DNA of 64,000 nt, from the NCBI GenBank assembly GCA_947646735.1, contig CANTFK010000877.1:1-64000 (forward strand), read 5' to 3'. The translations under genes and the position numbers were made by a program. This document shows, one piece after another, positions 11,486 through 22,573 of the stretch. The number at the start of each line of letters is the position of its first letter. The first letter of the stretch is position 1. Source of the stretch: Peronospora farinosa (Eukaryota; Oomycota; Peronosporomycetes; Peronosporales; Peronosporaceae). The notes under the pieces were generated by a model, which saw only the letters and a list, made by a program, of their open reading frames with translations, was not told where the DNA came from and ran no database searches.

Positions 11486-11878
11486 GATGAGAGCCGTTTC
11501 GCAGTACCCGAGTTCAATGGCAAGGAATACATTGACCGAGGTATGGAAGTTAGAGATAATCTGGTCTACACACCTGATTGAATTGAGCTGTGCTTTTTCG
11601 AGGAAAGTCGTAGCAAATATAAACAAATTTGCATGACGTTGGAAGCTAGTCGAAAAAAGTATCTCAAAATGGGAGTACCGATCCTCAACTCAAACGGATC
11701 CAGCGCTGCTACAGTCCTACACTCTAGCTTTGAACTTCTGTCAAAGTTACCATTATGCCTCGTTAGTAATACAGAATGACTAGTACGCAAAGTCCTTATC
11801 AGCAAACTCCGTGATCAGCAAGAGATGGATGTTCTCACAAAATGTCGAAAGCTTGGAGCACCAAAGCTCTGGACCTAA
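11486..11878 (+). pseudogene. Decayed coding segment of unknown origin
   Basis: After a good acceptor (TTTTTATCTCTAG), one frame runs about 130 codons with only two TGA stops in AT-rich sequence. It begins DESRFAVPEFNGKEYIDRG and ends RKLGAPKLW before TAA. That openness and composition suggest a former exon or a retroelement remnant. No family could be named. Confidence 0.3.
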
Positions 11879-13739
11879 AGCGCGTAGGTCTTTTACAAAA
11901 GCGCATCTTAATACTAGTCTTCATCGTATGAGGAAAACACAGAGACCACAGTGGCCATCAAGAAGGCGATATCTGATTGCATTGTAAAGTGGACAAGCTC
12001 AGCGGCATGTTCAAACAAGAGAAATGAAATAGTTTCTGTTTGTTTACACCCTCAAGAGTTGAAAACGCAAAGATATGGGGAAGAAGTTTTCAGAGTCCTA
12101 TTCCTCTACATTTGGGGGGTGTTACAGGTTTGGGCACCATCTTCCTCGGAGTCCGATTTTGCGTTATGTCTTTGCACAAAGTATTGAAGTAAATGTCCCT
12201 TCAGGGAAAAGGTAACGCTTCATCCCACACACAAGGCTTTACTTAGTAGAATATGACTTGAATATCGTTTGAACTTATCGAGGTAAGTTTTGATGAGATA
12301 TGCTTTTGGCTGGATTGAAGAAAATAAAAGTGAGAACGATTAGTTAAGTTACGCTAGTAAATCGATAGCATTCAGCCATCCGGTTCCTGTCTTAACTATC
12401 TAACTATGCATTGTCCTTCTTCTGTCATGTGCAATATGTAACCTACCCATGAATCTAGCTACAGCATCCTTCTTAACAAAATCCTCCGTCCAGTAAGGCC
12501 GAACACGGTTTTTTAGCTCAAGACGTAAGATCAGTCGATCCAATACGTGGGAATCACTCTCATTAGTATTTGGTTAGGCTTTGGTGATACTATTCTAAGA
12601 AATAACCAAACATTTAGTACACCCAAGGATTGGAGGGGTGAAATTGAATTGAACCTAGCGTGGAGATGAGAGATGTGATGAAAGGAACACACTGTTTTGA
12701 CTGGAGTAACAAGGTATGCGTTTTACTTTGGCTAGCTATGCCTCAAAGAATACGGTCGTGCATGCTCTGCTGCAATAGGAAATATATTAGCGATCATCTG
12801 GAAGAAATCCGCACGTGTGTATCGAAAATACGTGCTGTAACATGTTCTGACATGATTTCCAAGATTCCTGAGTCGAAAAGATCCAGCAAAAACTGACTGC
12901 TCTTTCTTCTGCGTAGAAAGAGGGAGTCACATATCGTCTATTATAGCTACTTATCACAATTAAGATATCGAGTTGTGTGGTATCTCGTTTCATATACCAC
13001 GACACAATCTACGTACACCTCACTTTCTCAATCTGCTGGCTCAATACTTTGGGCTTCACGGCGTAGCACTCGAACAAGGAACCGTAAATCAGTCCATTGA
13101 CCAAGTCCAATTATCTTTGCGAGCACTCTAAACCGAATGGCTAGGCTGCTCTCGCTCTCGGAGCAATCTAATTTAGATGACAGTGTATGCTTGACTAAAA
13201 ATCCTGTTACCAAAAAGGTTATTACAGCGAGCCATCATGACGTAATTCCTGGCCTTCACGTCGTAGTCGACTTGCTCTGTCGGATCTCGGGGTCCACCAA
13301 GGTAAGGAAGCCAGAAAACTGGCTTCCTGCAGGGTCTTGTCTCTGTCCGTTGTCGCCTTTGGGAAAGTGCTTTTTTTCTGCATGGCATCATTCTCGCTAG
13401 CAAATCATGTCCAGCAAGCACAACGAAGCTTTTTTCCTTGATAAGCTATTCTTAAGTGAAAATATTAAGGACTTACTAGGGAGTGGGAGTGTACATACAC
13501 AATGAGGACACGTGTTCCACTACCATTAGCAGAGGTTCTTCTATGTTTTATGCACATGTTGTACTATACCGGATCCTTTCTGGATACTTGCTAATAGAAA
13601 GTCCCGTCTGAAGCTTTGCTTTAAGCCTCCAGACTGTATCCTGGCCATTCCTGTGGGGATACGAAATCGCTTTACGACAGGAATAAAAAAGTTGTATGGG
13701 AGATAAATTACTTTAATATCGTATCGTGACTGCTATCGT
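11879..13739. other. Intergenic region, nothing supported
   Basis: Only short ORFs without recognisable motifs are visible. A GGGGGGTGTTACA string near 12,115 looks like a polypurine tract next to an LTR start, but no matching LTR end or partner copy was found. Confidence 0.5.
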
Positions 13740-14270
13740 TTACACGACACGTTGGCGCTTCATGGGACTGCCTAATGAGATCAAGGCCATTGTGAAACGC
13801 TCCGTCTCCGCGGTCTGGTACTTGGTCCACAAGCGGGAAACTATCGCCTCCTCCTGTTTCCGGCGAATGTAGCTGCTGTGCGCCGGTAGCTCGGCGACTG
13901 CGAGACGCTTGGGAATGATCGGCATAGACTCGACGAACAAGCTAGGGTCCAGCTCATTCAGGTACTCGTCAAGGTCCTGAATAAGCACACGCTCGGAATA
14001 CTGCTTTTCTGTTCGCTGCTGTTGCTGTTCGAGCTGATGCTTGCGTTCGAGGAATTCCTGAATCTCCTCATAGTAACTACGTGAGCGACTGTCGTGTACA
14101 CCGAGTAGTTGAATAGAGGTCTCGTCCAATCCACCGAGTTGGGCACAAATGTACTGCTGTACGTGGTCAATCTCGGTACGGTACTGTTGTTCTTTGGCAG
14201 GTGAAGCGAAACGTAAGGGGCGACGCACAATGCGGCGGGTTGAAGGTAACTTGTTGCTATTGCTAGTCAT
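13740..14270 (-). CDS. Small conserved-looking protein of unknown function (176 aa)
   Basis: A single-exon ORF with ATG at 14,270 and stop at 13,740. The N-terminus is basic (STRRIVRRPLRF). The centre is helical, with a Gln-rich coiled-coil-like segment (EFLERKHQLEQQQQRTEKQY), followed by LIQDLDEYLNELDPSLF and a C-terminal helix ending MKRQRVV, a possible nuclear signal. GC content and codon usage match the neighbouring genes and contrast with the AT-rich flanks, which supports a real gene. No domain was recognised. It is divergent from the pantothenate kinase gene with about 580 bp between their starts. Confidence 0.6.
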   Translation of the reverse strand: MTSNSNKLPSTRRIVRRPLRFASPAKEQQYRTEIDHVQQYICAQLGGLDETSIQLLGVHDSRSRSYYEEIQEFLERKHQLEQQQQRTEKQYSERVLIQDLDEYLNELDPSLFVESMPIIPKRLAVAELPAHSSYIRRKQEEAIVSRLWTKYQTAETERFTMALISLGSPMKRQRVV

Positions 14271-14853
14271 TATTTTTAGTGATCGGTACGTGTAGTTGAC
14301 CGCTAATAATATAATGGGATCAACTCAGTCACCGAAGTCCTGTGTGGCAAGTCCTACGGCCGTTACCCATCGCTTCAAGACCATCACCTTTGCTAACGAC
14401 GTGACAACAGGCGTGACACTTTAGGTATCAATCAGGCGATAATGGATTCTTTTTTGGTGATCAAAAGTACATGAGAGAGGTAGGAATCCAATATGTTTCT
14501 ATTATCCTCGAAAAGCAATCCAAAGTGTTTTCGCAGGAATATAAATTATGAAAGGGCTAGACCATCCCTCCATTAGTCATCGAGTTTCGAACAAAAAGAG
14601 ACATTTTTATGAAACGTTGACAGAATTTTATTAGCTGGTAGACATTTGTCGGTCCATCGGAAGATAATGTCGATTCACTATAGGCTTTAAAATAAAACAA
14701 ATTGATTTGTACCTACTCGCAGAGAAAATCCTGTAAAACCGTGTCTTACCGCCATTAAAACACACTCTCATTCGCTAAAACTCATTTCAATACCATTTTC
14801 TATTGGTTAAAAGTCGCATCGTGGTACTATCCGGATCAATCAGGTCACTTCTC
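14271..14853. promoter_or_regulatory. Divergent intergenic region between the 176-aa gene and PANK
   Basis: About 580 bp of AT-rich sequence between two divergent starts, presumably holding both promoters. No specific element can be asserted. Confidence 0.45.
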
Positions 14854-16579
14854 ATGGGCGCTGATAATGTCGCGAAACGTGCACTATTGACCGGCAGCTT
14901 TCTGCTTTTCTCTTCAACTGTGGCGTTGTTCTGCCTGGAGCGGAAACGTTATCGGCGTCAGCGATTGACTTACAAGAAATTGTCGAAATCGTACGGAAAT
15001 TCACGTTATTTTATCATTTTTTATGAAAAAATCGTGGTTATTACTCGCATTTTCTAAAATTACAGATCTGATCTTGGGGCATCTTTTGGTTTGGATATTG
15101 GTAACGGATATTTTTGATAAAATCCATGGATATTATTTTCTGATTTGGGACTGACTCCGGCGCTGCTGACGAATTAGGGGGGACACTGGCTAAGATCGTG
15201 TACTTTGAGCGCTTTGAGGATGGGAATGATAAGCGCAAACGGCCTCGCTCGGCTTCGCTGGACGTTGCAGCTCGTGAAATGAAGAAATTCCTGCGTGAGA
15301 ATCGGTCCTTTGGTACGACGGGAGTGCAGGATGTACGACTGAGGACGTACTCTAAGACATTAAATGGGGTGCGTTTACGGTATTTTAATGGTGCAATTGG
15401 AGCTGGATAAGTTAATGGAAAGCTATTCAGGTCTTTTATTTTGTGCGATTTGATAGTAACAAGACACGAGAAGCAGTTGAATTTATTGCAAACAATGGCA
15501 TTAATCAGTCGCTGCGTCGTCTGCCCTGTACGGGTGGTGGGGCTCATAAGGTACGAATTAAGATTAAAGTCGATAAATTATGGTGTATCATATGCTGATA
15601 TATATATGACTTGCTTGATTATAGTATGGACCTGCATTTAATGAGATTGCTGGGATAGAGTTGGAAAAATATGACGAGATCAACTGCACTATTTTGGGGC
15701 TGCATCTTTTACTTACGACACTATTGGATGAAATGTACACTTTTGAGGTATGTTGATGGGGTTGTGAGAACTGTTGTTGTAAAGTATGAGGCTGAGGTGG
15801 TACATTCATTGCCATGCAGGTTGTTGATTTTGACTCTTTAGCCGCATCACGGGCGAAAATAATCCCATCGGATGCAGACGACAGTGTGTATCCGTATTTG
15901 GTGCGTTAATGAGAACTGTCATTTGTTGTATTGTGGCGGTAAATAAATTCAATTAACACTGTTGTTATGGCAGCTTGTCAGTATCGGGTCTGGTGTTAGT
16001 GTCCTGTATGTAAAGGGACCTGAAGATTATGAGCGTGTAAGCGGCAGCAGCATTGGCGGGGGCACCTATTGGGGTCTTTGTCGTCTGCTGACTCACTGCG
16101 AGTCGTATGATGAAGCGTTGGATTTGTGCGTTCATGGCTCCAATGAAACAGTCGACATGAGCGTGGGAGATATCTATGGTGGAGCATACGATAAGTTTAA
16201 GTTACCGGCATCGACAGTTGCCAGCAGTTTTGGCAAAATGATCTCGGTATCTCGCGAAAGTGTGAGTGATGCTGATCTTGCTCGATCACTATTGGTTATG
16301 ATCACCCAAAATATTGGTCAGGTAGCCTTCCTGAACGCAACTTTGTACAAGACCAAAAACATTTTCTTTGTTGGAAACTTTCTAAGGCACAACAAAATTT
16401 CATCAAGGACACTGGCGTATGCAATTAATTTCTGGTCAAACGGGGCAATGGAAGCGCGCTTTTGCAAGCACGAAGGTTATCTTGGGGCTCTTGGAGCATT
16501 CTTGCGGCATGCCGAGGCGACTAATGCTCACGGTAAAGAGTTTGTGTCAGCTACACGACGGTCGCACCCATTGTCTTAA
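14854..16579 (+). CDS. PANK: Eukaryotic-type pantothenate kinase, seven exons, N-terminal hydrophobic segment
   Basis: Phosphorylates pantothenate, the first committed step of coenzyme A synthesis. Proposed exons are 14854-14990, 15066-15100, 15178-15368, 15431-15550, 15625-15747, 15820-15900 and 15974-16579. All junctions are GT..AG and in phase, giving 430 aa with introns of 62-77 bp. Family marks are the P-loop-like GLDIGGTLAKIVYFE, LNGVFYFVRFDS, PCTGGGAHK, YPYLLVSIGSGVS (ATP/acyl-CoA region), GSSIGGGTYWGLC, DIYGG and NIGQVAFLNA, with NFLR and FWS.GAMEA.F..HEGYLGALGAF near the end. Residues about 10-28 (LLTGSFLLFSSTVALF), followed by an RKRYRRQR stretch, look like a membrane anchor or organelle signal before the catalytic domain. 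The TTG start upstream was rejected because an in-frame ATG follows. Family identity is very secure. Confidence 0.94.
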
Positions 16580-17281
16580 ACGTAAAGATAATGGAAAGTT
16601 ACAGGGTTTTTCGTATAGGCTGCGTGTTGTTTGAAGAGCTCGCTAATGCTTTTGTTGGTGTGGGAGGAATTACTAGCTGCAGCAAAGCAGACAAGCAGGG
16701 GCACATCGTTAACGAGTCGCACTTTGACAGTTGTTAGGAGAGCTACAACCTTTTTGACAAGCACCTAAGCAAACCAATTTATACTGCATCTAATACGCAG
16801 TAGTTGTGTTGCACTTGGTGCTCAGATTGCAAACTCATAGCACAACACCTGCAAGCTTTGAATGATGTTTTCTGCGTTATAGGCTGCCCAAAACCATCAA
16901 GAGGATTTTGCTCAACATTGCGTCATTCATGAAGCGGTATGGTTATACGGTCACAAGATAGCACTTGTCTCGGCTCAGCTTTCTGCGACATTGACCGCTA
17001 TTGCACCCCGTTTCCATGCATTTTTTTCACCATCACTCGATTAAGCACGTAGGGACATGTAACAAGATAATTGTCCAGCAAAGACGTTCAATAGCATACA
17101 ACCACTATCTGTTCATCCACGAATCAGCTTGTGTGATCTCGCAAAGCACCAAATGTGTACCTGACGTAAACATGTTGTTCCTCGAGCTACCGTGGCCTTG
17201 GCGAATGCTTTTATTTGTATTCTTGCTTGTGAAGCGTGACGAACATAAATCTCGAGCCCACTAAAATTTCACTCGTATTCA
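16580..17281. other. Intergenic region between converging PANK and hAT-derived genes
   Basis: No supported ORF or RNA. It presumably contains both 3' UTRs. No hAT terminal inverted repeat was recognised next to the downstream gene. Confidence 0.5.
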
Positions 17282-19687
17282 TCACACGTTCTCAATATGC
17301 TTAAAACTCCCAGAAGTGGTATCAAGATCAGTGCTCAGCCCTGCAGCCTCTGCGATGCCGTTGGCGGTAGATCCCGACCTAAACCACTCCAGCGCGTACT
17401 CCTTGTTTTTCTGGAAGCACAGAAAAGCCTCTACCATTGTTGGATTGTCGGCCAGTGAAGCCTCACGCCCAGGTCCTTCTGTGCGCAAAAGCACACTGTA
17501 CACGTTGTTTCGGACAGTCTCACCACTTGAAGAAGCCGCCGGTAGCGAGAGAACCATTTCAGCGTAAGGTGCAATAAGCGGAAAGCGCAGCTGATTGGTT
17601 TTCCACCATGTCAGTGGATCTACGTTGCGCTCCGACACTGGCAGACTCAAGAATGCACTCAGCTCCTTTTCCCACGTCGCGATCATCTCATTTTCGCCAT
17701 GAACAGATGACTTGGACGATTCAGACGGCAAGTGTGAGAGCAGGTCATCATCTTCATCGTCACCGAGTCCAACATCGTTGCCCGTTGGGCTAACCGGCTC
17801 CTTAGTCAACTCTACGTAGGGAGACGGTGTCATCCTAGCCACAGAGTCTACGCCAGAGTTTGACTGTCCAGTGGAACCAGAAGCATTCGATGACTGCATC
17901 ATGGCACCTTCACGTGTTAACATCTGGCGAAGGAATTCCTTGCCAACACCGCACTCGACCTTAGGAGATAGATAGCAATATTCACGATTCTTGTAACGTG
18001 GATCGAAAAGTGTTGCTGCATAGCAGACTGGCGGCAACGTCGCAAACTGATCACGCAACTTTCTCGACAGCGCCTCGAAAAAGCTTTTCCACATAGCTGG
18101 CCACAAGTGGGCAGGCACACTCTCAGCAACCGACAGTGCCTGTTTCTCTGCATACGTCACTAAAGCCGCGGCAATTGTAGATATGCTTGAAATCCCATTC
18201 TTGTTCACTTCCTTATCGCTACCTGTTTTCCTGTTCTTTTCTCCTTCGAGCGCCTCTGAATACCGGGAAAATGGCCGCAACTTCTTTACGAGCAAACTGA
18301 TAAATTCCACAGTTGATGCGGGAAGATACTTCACCAGGTTTGCGTCTGCAATCTGCTCCAGTATAGGTAGGTGGTCCATTAAGGTACGGAGGAATTCGTA
18401 GTAGGACATTGCTTCGTCTCCTTCCAAACAGAGCCCAACATCAAACAGCGGGCATTTACGACTTAAAGAAAGCATTGCCTCTTCATTCCTTGCCAATCGG
18501 ACCACAAATTCCTCGACTTGACCCACCACATCCGGAAATGCCTTAGCAAATACTTCTTGTGTCAAGCAGACACGAAGGTGCTGCACCGCAGAAGTTAAAA
18601 GGAGTGTATTCTGTGCCGCATCGGGCGAAACAAATGGACCGTCAAAGTTAATAGGCAAAAAGTGGGACGGAAGGTCGGGTGCCGTGAGCTGGACCTTCAT
18701 CCGGAGCTCATCCGTAATACATGCAATGATCTTGTCCTTGATACCCAAACGTACCAAATACGAGTCCAGAATGTCCTTAATATTTTCTAATTTAGCCGAT
18801 TCCTCCAGTGGCACAACTCCAATTGCAATATCAAACAACCGAAAGTTGACACTAAAGTGAATTTTCACAGCCAAATACTGCGTCGGTTTAAATTTCATCA
18901 AGGCCGGGTGTTTCCAGATCTCCATTGACACGGCAACACTTTTACTTTTACTCAGTACCATTTTTGTCATGAGGAAAACACTTTCCTGCAGCATCAAGAT
19001 ACTTTTAGCCAGTACTTCTTCAGTTGGTAATGACAATTTCTTCTCTCCCAATAACTGGTTCATCACATACTGCATCCCTGGTTGAGTTGCAAAATTTAGT
19101 GGTAAATTGTCCATTAAGGCCATTAAAGCCAAGTCTTGAGTAAATTGTTCAGTATTTACCGGTATTGCTTGGACACCATAGATCGAGCCTTGCTCCTTGT
19201 TCATAGTTAACCCAGTTGGGTACGTATAAAGAGCTGCGGCTGTTGGATCTCTCTTTAATGCCGCTGCAAGCATCCCAGGAGAGCCACCAGCAGCGGCCAT
19301 AGCGGCAGCTAGAGCTTGTGATGCACCAGGTGACTGGTACAGAACTGTAGATCCGTATTCAGCACCCCCTTGACTACTCTGTAACCCAATCTTTTGACGT
19401 TTAAGATACCGTTTCGTCTCACGGTGTTCCTCGCATACATTATTAGCCTGTTGATGTGTGACATCCATCCTTCCAGCAGTACGCAGATGCGACAATAAAT
19501 TGGACGAATGGTGGCCCTTGATCACACGCTCGCAGAACTTACAGACAGAATTACCAGACTGATCCTTCTCAAAATAAGACCACACTGCCGAGACACTTGC
19601 GGGTCCATTTGTCCCAGTAATCGACGGTGAAGACGTGGCCGAAGCCTGCAGATATTCAGCACTGGACGGGGGGACACGCTTTACCAT
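17282..19687 (-). CDS. BED zinc finger / hAT transposase-derived protein, probably domesticated
   Basis: An 801-aa single-exon ORF. Residues about 36-80 form a BED-type finger (VWSYFEKD, C49-x2-C52, H67). The middle has a hAT RNase-H-like fold signature ([26 protein letters not shown], then [12 protein letters not shown]). A C-terminal hAT dimerisation region ([20 protein letters not shown]) ends the fold. The usual ATSAPSER-type motif after it is replaced by [12 protein letters not shown], and the insertion-domain C..H motif is not obvious. The frame is fully intact in a neighbourhood where transposons are broken, and no terminal repeats were seen. This favours a host gene of ZBED type (DNA-binding or regulatory) over an active transposase. 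That is an inference. Confidence 0.8.
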   Translation of the reverse strand: MVKRVPPSSAEYLQASATSSPSITGTNGPASVSAVWSYFEKDQSGNSVCKFCERVIKGHHSSNLLSHLRTAGRMDVTHQQANNVCEEHRETKRYLKRQKIGLQSSQGGAEYGSTVLYQSPGASQALAAAMAAAGGSPGMLAAALKRDPTAAALYTYPTGLTMNKEQGSIYGVQAIPVNTEQFTQDLALMALMDNLPLNFATQPGMQYVMNQLLGEKKLSLPTEEVLAKSILMLQESVFLMTKMVLSKSKSVAVSMEIWKHPALMKFKPTQYLAVKIHFSVNFRLFDIAIGVVPLEESAKLENIKDILDSYLVRLGIKDKIIACITDELRMKVQLTAPDLPSHFLPINFDGPFVSPDAAQNTLLLTSAVQHLRVCLTQEVFAKAFPDVVGQVEEFVVRLARNEEAMLSLSRKCPLFDVGLCLEGDEAMSYYEFLRTLMDHLPILEQIADANLVKYLPASTVEFISLLVKKLRPFSRYSEALEGEKNRKTGSDKEVNKNGISSISTIAAALVTYAEKQALSVAESVPAHLWPAMWKSFFEALSRKLRDQFATLPPVCYAATLFDPRYKNREYCYLSPKVECGVGKEFLRQMLTREGAMMQSSNASGSTGQSNSGVDSVARMTPSPYVELTKEPVSPTGNDVGLGDDEDDDLLSHLPSESSKSSVHGENEMIATWEKELSAFLSLPVSERNVDPLTWWKTNQLRFPLIAPYAEMVLSLPAASSSGETVRNNVYSVLLRTEGPGREASLADNPTMVEAFLCFQKNKEYALEWFRSGSTANGIAEAAGLSTDLDTTSGSFKHIENV

Positions 19688-20211
19688 TCCTCGAAAACCG
19701 GTACGTGCGGTACTAAGGAAATGACGAATGAGCTGGCTAGTAGTTTATTAACTATCATTGGTCATGTGTGTGCTGTTTAAAAGGATTAAAGTATCAGTAC
19801 CGTTCATACTATTGTAGTACCGGTGTATTGTACCCAAAAATGATCTATATTGACATAAAACCCGTATCTTGAATATATCATATATGACTATAGGTGGATG
19901 TCTTTAACTGTCGCGCGAGCTGCTCACGCACAAGTCGATTGTGCAATCTCCGCTCCAAGACCCCACATCAACAGACATTTAACAATTGCTCGAGTTGAAA
20001 CAATCTCTCTGCTCGGTTGCAGGCAGTGACTTGGTAGCCAGCATCAGCCCTAATACAACGTACTCAGGCTTTACTAACCCTTTTCGTGCCACGTCTCATC
20101 TCATACGCACGTAAGGTCGCTTCTCGTGGTAGTCACCTTGTTGTTGCCAGAATGCCAGTCATAATTGACGTGAAAAGGGCAAAAGAAGACGTTTTCATCG
20201 TACGCGTACAA
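19688..20211. other. Intergenic region up to element A
   Basis: It should contain the promoter of the hAT-derived gene. No ORF or terminal inverted repeat was recognised. The last bases, TACGCGTACAA, precede the LTR. Confidence 0.45.
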
Positions 20212-20814
20212 TGTAAAAGGGCATCTACTTACGCGTAAACATTAAGTAATAATTAATGTAAGGTCTAAAAGTATTCATGATTACTTTTGACCTGTCACTT
20301 GGGTGCGATACACAAACGTGATCCACCCTCGTGAATGTGATATCCATTTATGGATTCACATGAGAAGGGATGACGCTAGTTGAAGCTAGGCATCGCGACG
20401 TCCCAGAAGGACGTCACTAGCAAACTTAAATCTAAATTTAAGCTCACACGTCAGGATAAGCTTCTGAAGAGTCGCGTATCCGATCTATATACATAATTAG
20501 CCAATCAGTAGTTAAGTATATATTCAATTATAATTCATTAAATATAGCTCAGTCTTGAATTTCCTTAAAGCATAAGCACCGCGCACGAGAAGCTATAAAA
20601 GCTTTTGCGTGACGTCGATGACTTCTTGTTTTAGAAGTTCGTTGCGCTATCGCTTAAGCGAGAGGCAATTGGTGGTACGACTGCGTAAGCAGTCGACAAC
20701 CCCCCTTGCACGCGAAGGTAAGACGGTCTGACCGCTTCCTCGCTTGTGCTTGAAGGTGTGCCCGCGTAGTACGAGGCAACTTCTTTACGAAGCTCCCGTC
20801 TACACTTGGTAGCA
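20212..20814 (+). repeat. 5' LTR of element A
   Basis: Begins TGTAAAAGGG and ends TCTACA, about 603 bp, homologous to the minus-strand LTR at 278-885. It contains several short palindromes (ATCGCTTAAGCGAGAG, ACTGCGTAAGCAGT). The minus-strand ORF over 20,654-20,956 is a shadow that mirrors the shadow at 87-395. Confidence 0.8.
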
Positions 20815-20816
20815 CT

Positions 20817-20834
20817 AGTAGTCCTTCACGCGAC
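20817..20834 (+). promoter_or_regulatory. Primer-binding site of element A
   Basis: TGGTAGCACTAGTAGTCC follows the LTR end by two bases. Its first eight bases are complementary to the UGCUACCA 3' end found on eukaryotic initiator tRNA-Met. The same motif follows the LTRs of the left copy, B, C, D and H, so it is a genuine shared priming site. The exact tRNA is inferred. Confidence 0.65.
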
Positions 20835-20863
20835 TCGTCTCTCTGAGCGTGCGTGTGGTTGAG

Positions 20864-22573
20864 ATGGTCCTTGTTTTGGACTGGAATGACTTTCCTCACC
20901 TCTCCCAACACCATATGGAGTTGGCAGGGCATATGGCGCAGGGACTTGGTGAACAAGCCCTGATCAACTTCTTAAATGGTCCTTCTGAGCAACATATTGC
21001 TTAGTTAGAGCAATTCGAGGCGTTTGTTTTCGGACAGCGCAGAAATGCGTCCGAGTTAAACAGCCAAGCCACGGCTGAGTCCATCACTAAGACTCAGGAT
21101 GAGCTTTTGCGTGAACAAGCTCGGAATGAGGCGCTCAACAGAATGGTTAAGACGCTCTCTGCGCGGCCTGCTAAACCGAGGCCCATTCAGATGGAACCTT
21201 CGAAGTTTGATGGGAATGCCCCACATACGATTGTCCACTGACTTTTAGCCGTGGAGCAATGCGGTATGGTGCAGCTCATCGAAGACGACACCAGGATGGT
21301 GTCGTATGCCATGTCCAACTTGCGTGGCAAAGCGTTAGAGTGGGCATACTCTGCGCTGATGGCAAACGACGATGCGTTTCCATCATGAGTGATCTTTAAG
21401 TCAAAGATTCGTGCCATGTACCAGCCGCCTAACAACGAAGTGTTACTTCAGGCGCACTTCATTGGAGCACGACAGGCGAAACGCTCTCTGCAAGAATTTG
21501 TGCAGGAGATGCGTTCGCTGTCTGCGTCCATCAATGGGGTACCGATACCGGAACGTATCAAGGCGCCTACGTTCATGAACGGACTACGGCATGGCCCATC
21601 GCGTCAGGCCCTTTTTAGAAAGGTTCCAAAGACGATGGAGGGGGCAGTTGACATTGCCATGGTTGAGGAGCAATCCAACAACAGCGCCTCGGCGACAGCC
21701 TATTACAGGCCGTCTTCCGAGAAGTCTGATGCCACTCCTACGGAGTTAGGCAATTCAGACGTGATATGTTACAAGTGTGGTAAGAGAGGCCATATGATGG
21801 CTCGCTGCTATGCCAAACTTGCTGCTGGTGCTAAGGCAGCCAGCAAGAAGGCTCCCTACCCGAAGGGTTGGTGCGAAGAATCAGCGTGCACGACGCACGG
21901 GTTCAACACCTTTCCAAGATGGGTCGGGAAATGCGGGAGCGCAGTAGGGGCGGGATGCCCTACCGTCGCGGACTCTGAAGCTACCCCTAAGTTCAGAGTT
22001 ATTGAGCTAATGGGTAGCATAGTCCCTGAGGCACTGAAAGGTTGGGCCTCAACCCTTTTGGTCTATAGAGCTCGAGTACGAGGTTATGACCAAGTGATGA
22101 CCCTTCTCGTGGATTCGGGTGCATCACAAAACTTTGTGAAACTCGCGGATCTGAAAAAGAGTCCGGCGAATTATGAGTCGCTTTGCCAGGATGGCAGGCG
22201 AGAAGAGACGATCGTTTGTTTAGCGAACGGCGCGCTCGCAAAATCGGAGAGAGTTCAAGTTGAACTCGCTTTCAGCTTCAGTGACTTCTCTTGTAAAGAG
22301 AAGTTCACAGTGCTAGGTATGGAGAGTCCGTATGACCTCATCCTAGGCATGGCTTGGTTGGATAAACACCAACCATGGATAGACTGGCGTGTACGCACAG
22401 TCGCTAGCTCTACGCAATACACCGGAAAGGATGTGGTCCTGCGAGAGGCTTATGTGGCTTATGCTGTGTCCTATACAGTAGAGGGTGCGATAACGGTATG
22501 CCAATCTGCACCAGGAACTACCCAGCTCGAAAATAGTGGTGTAGTTGGAAGTTTCTGGCAGAAAGCCAAATGA
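20864..22573 (+). pseudogene. Element A gag-protease ORF with three in-frame stops
   Basis: One frame from the ATG at 20,864 to TGA at 22,571-22,573 (570 codons) holds a gag capsid region (LRGKALEWAYSA, QAKRSLQEFVQEMRSLS). A CCHC knuckle (CYKCGKRGHMMARC) and an aspartic protease (LLVDSGASQNFV, then YDLILGMAWL) follow. Stops at 21,002 (TAG, for Gln), 21,239 (TGA, for Trp) and 21,386 (TGA, for Trp) interrupt the capsid. All are single transitions from conserved codons. The downstream pol ATG overlaps the stop as ATGA (22,570-22,573). Confidence 0.85.

Noticed and set aside
12110..12200. Possible solo LTR beginning TGTTACAGG after a G run
   Set aside because: No matching LTR end, target duplication or second copy seen.
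14803..14853. TTG start for the pantothenate kinase first exon
   Set aside because: Non-ATG start in a eukaryote with an in-frame ATG 51 bases downstream.
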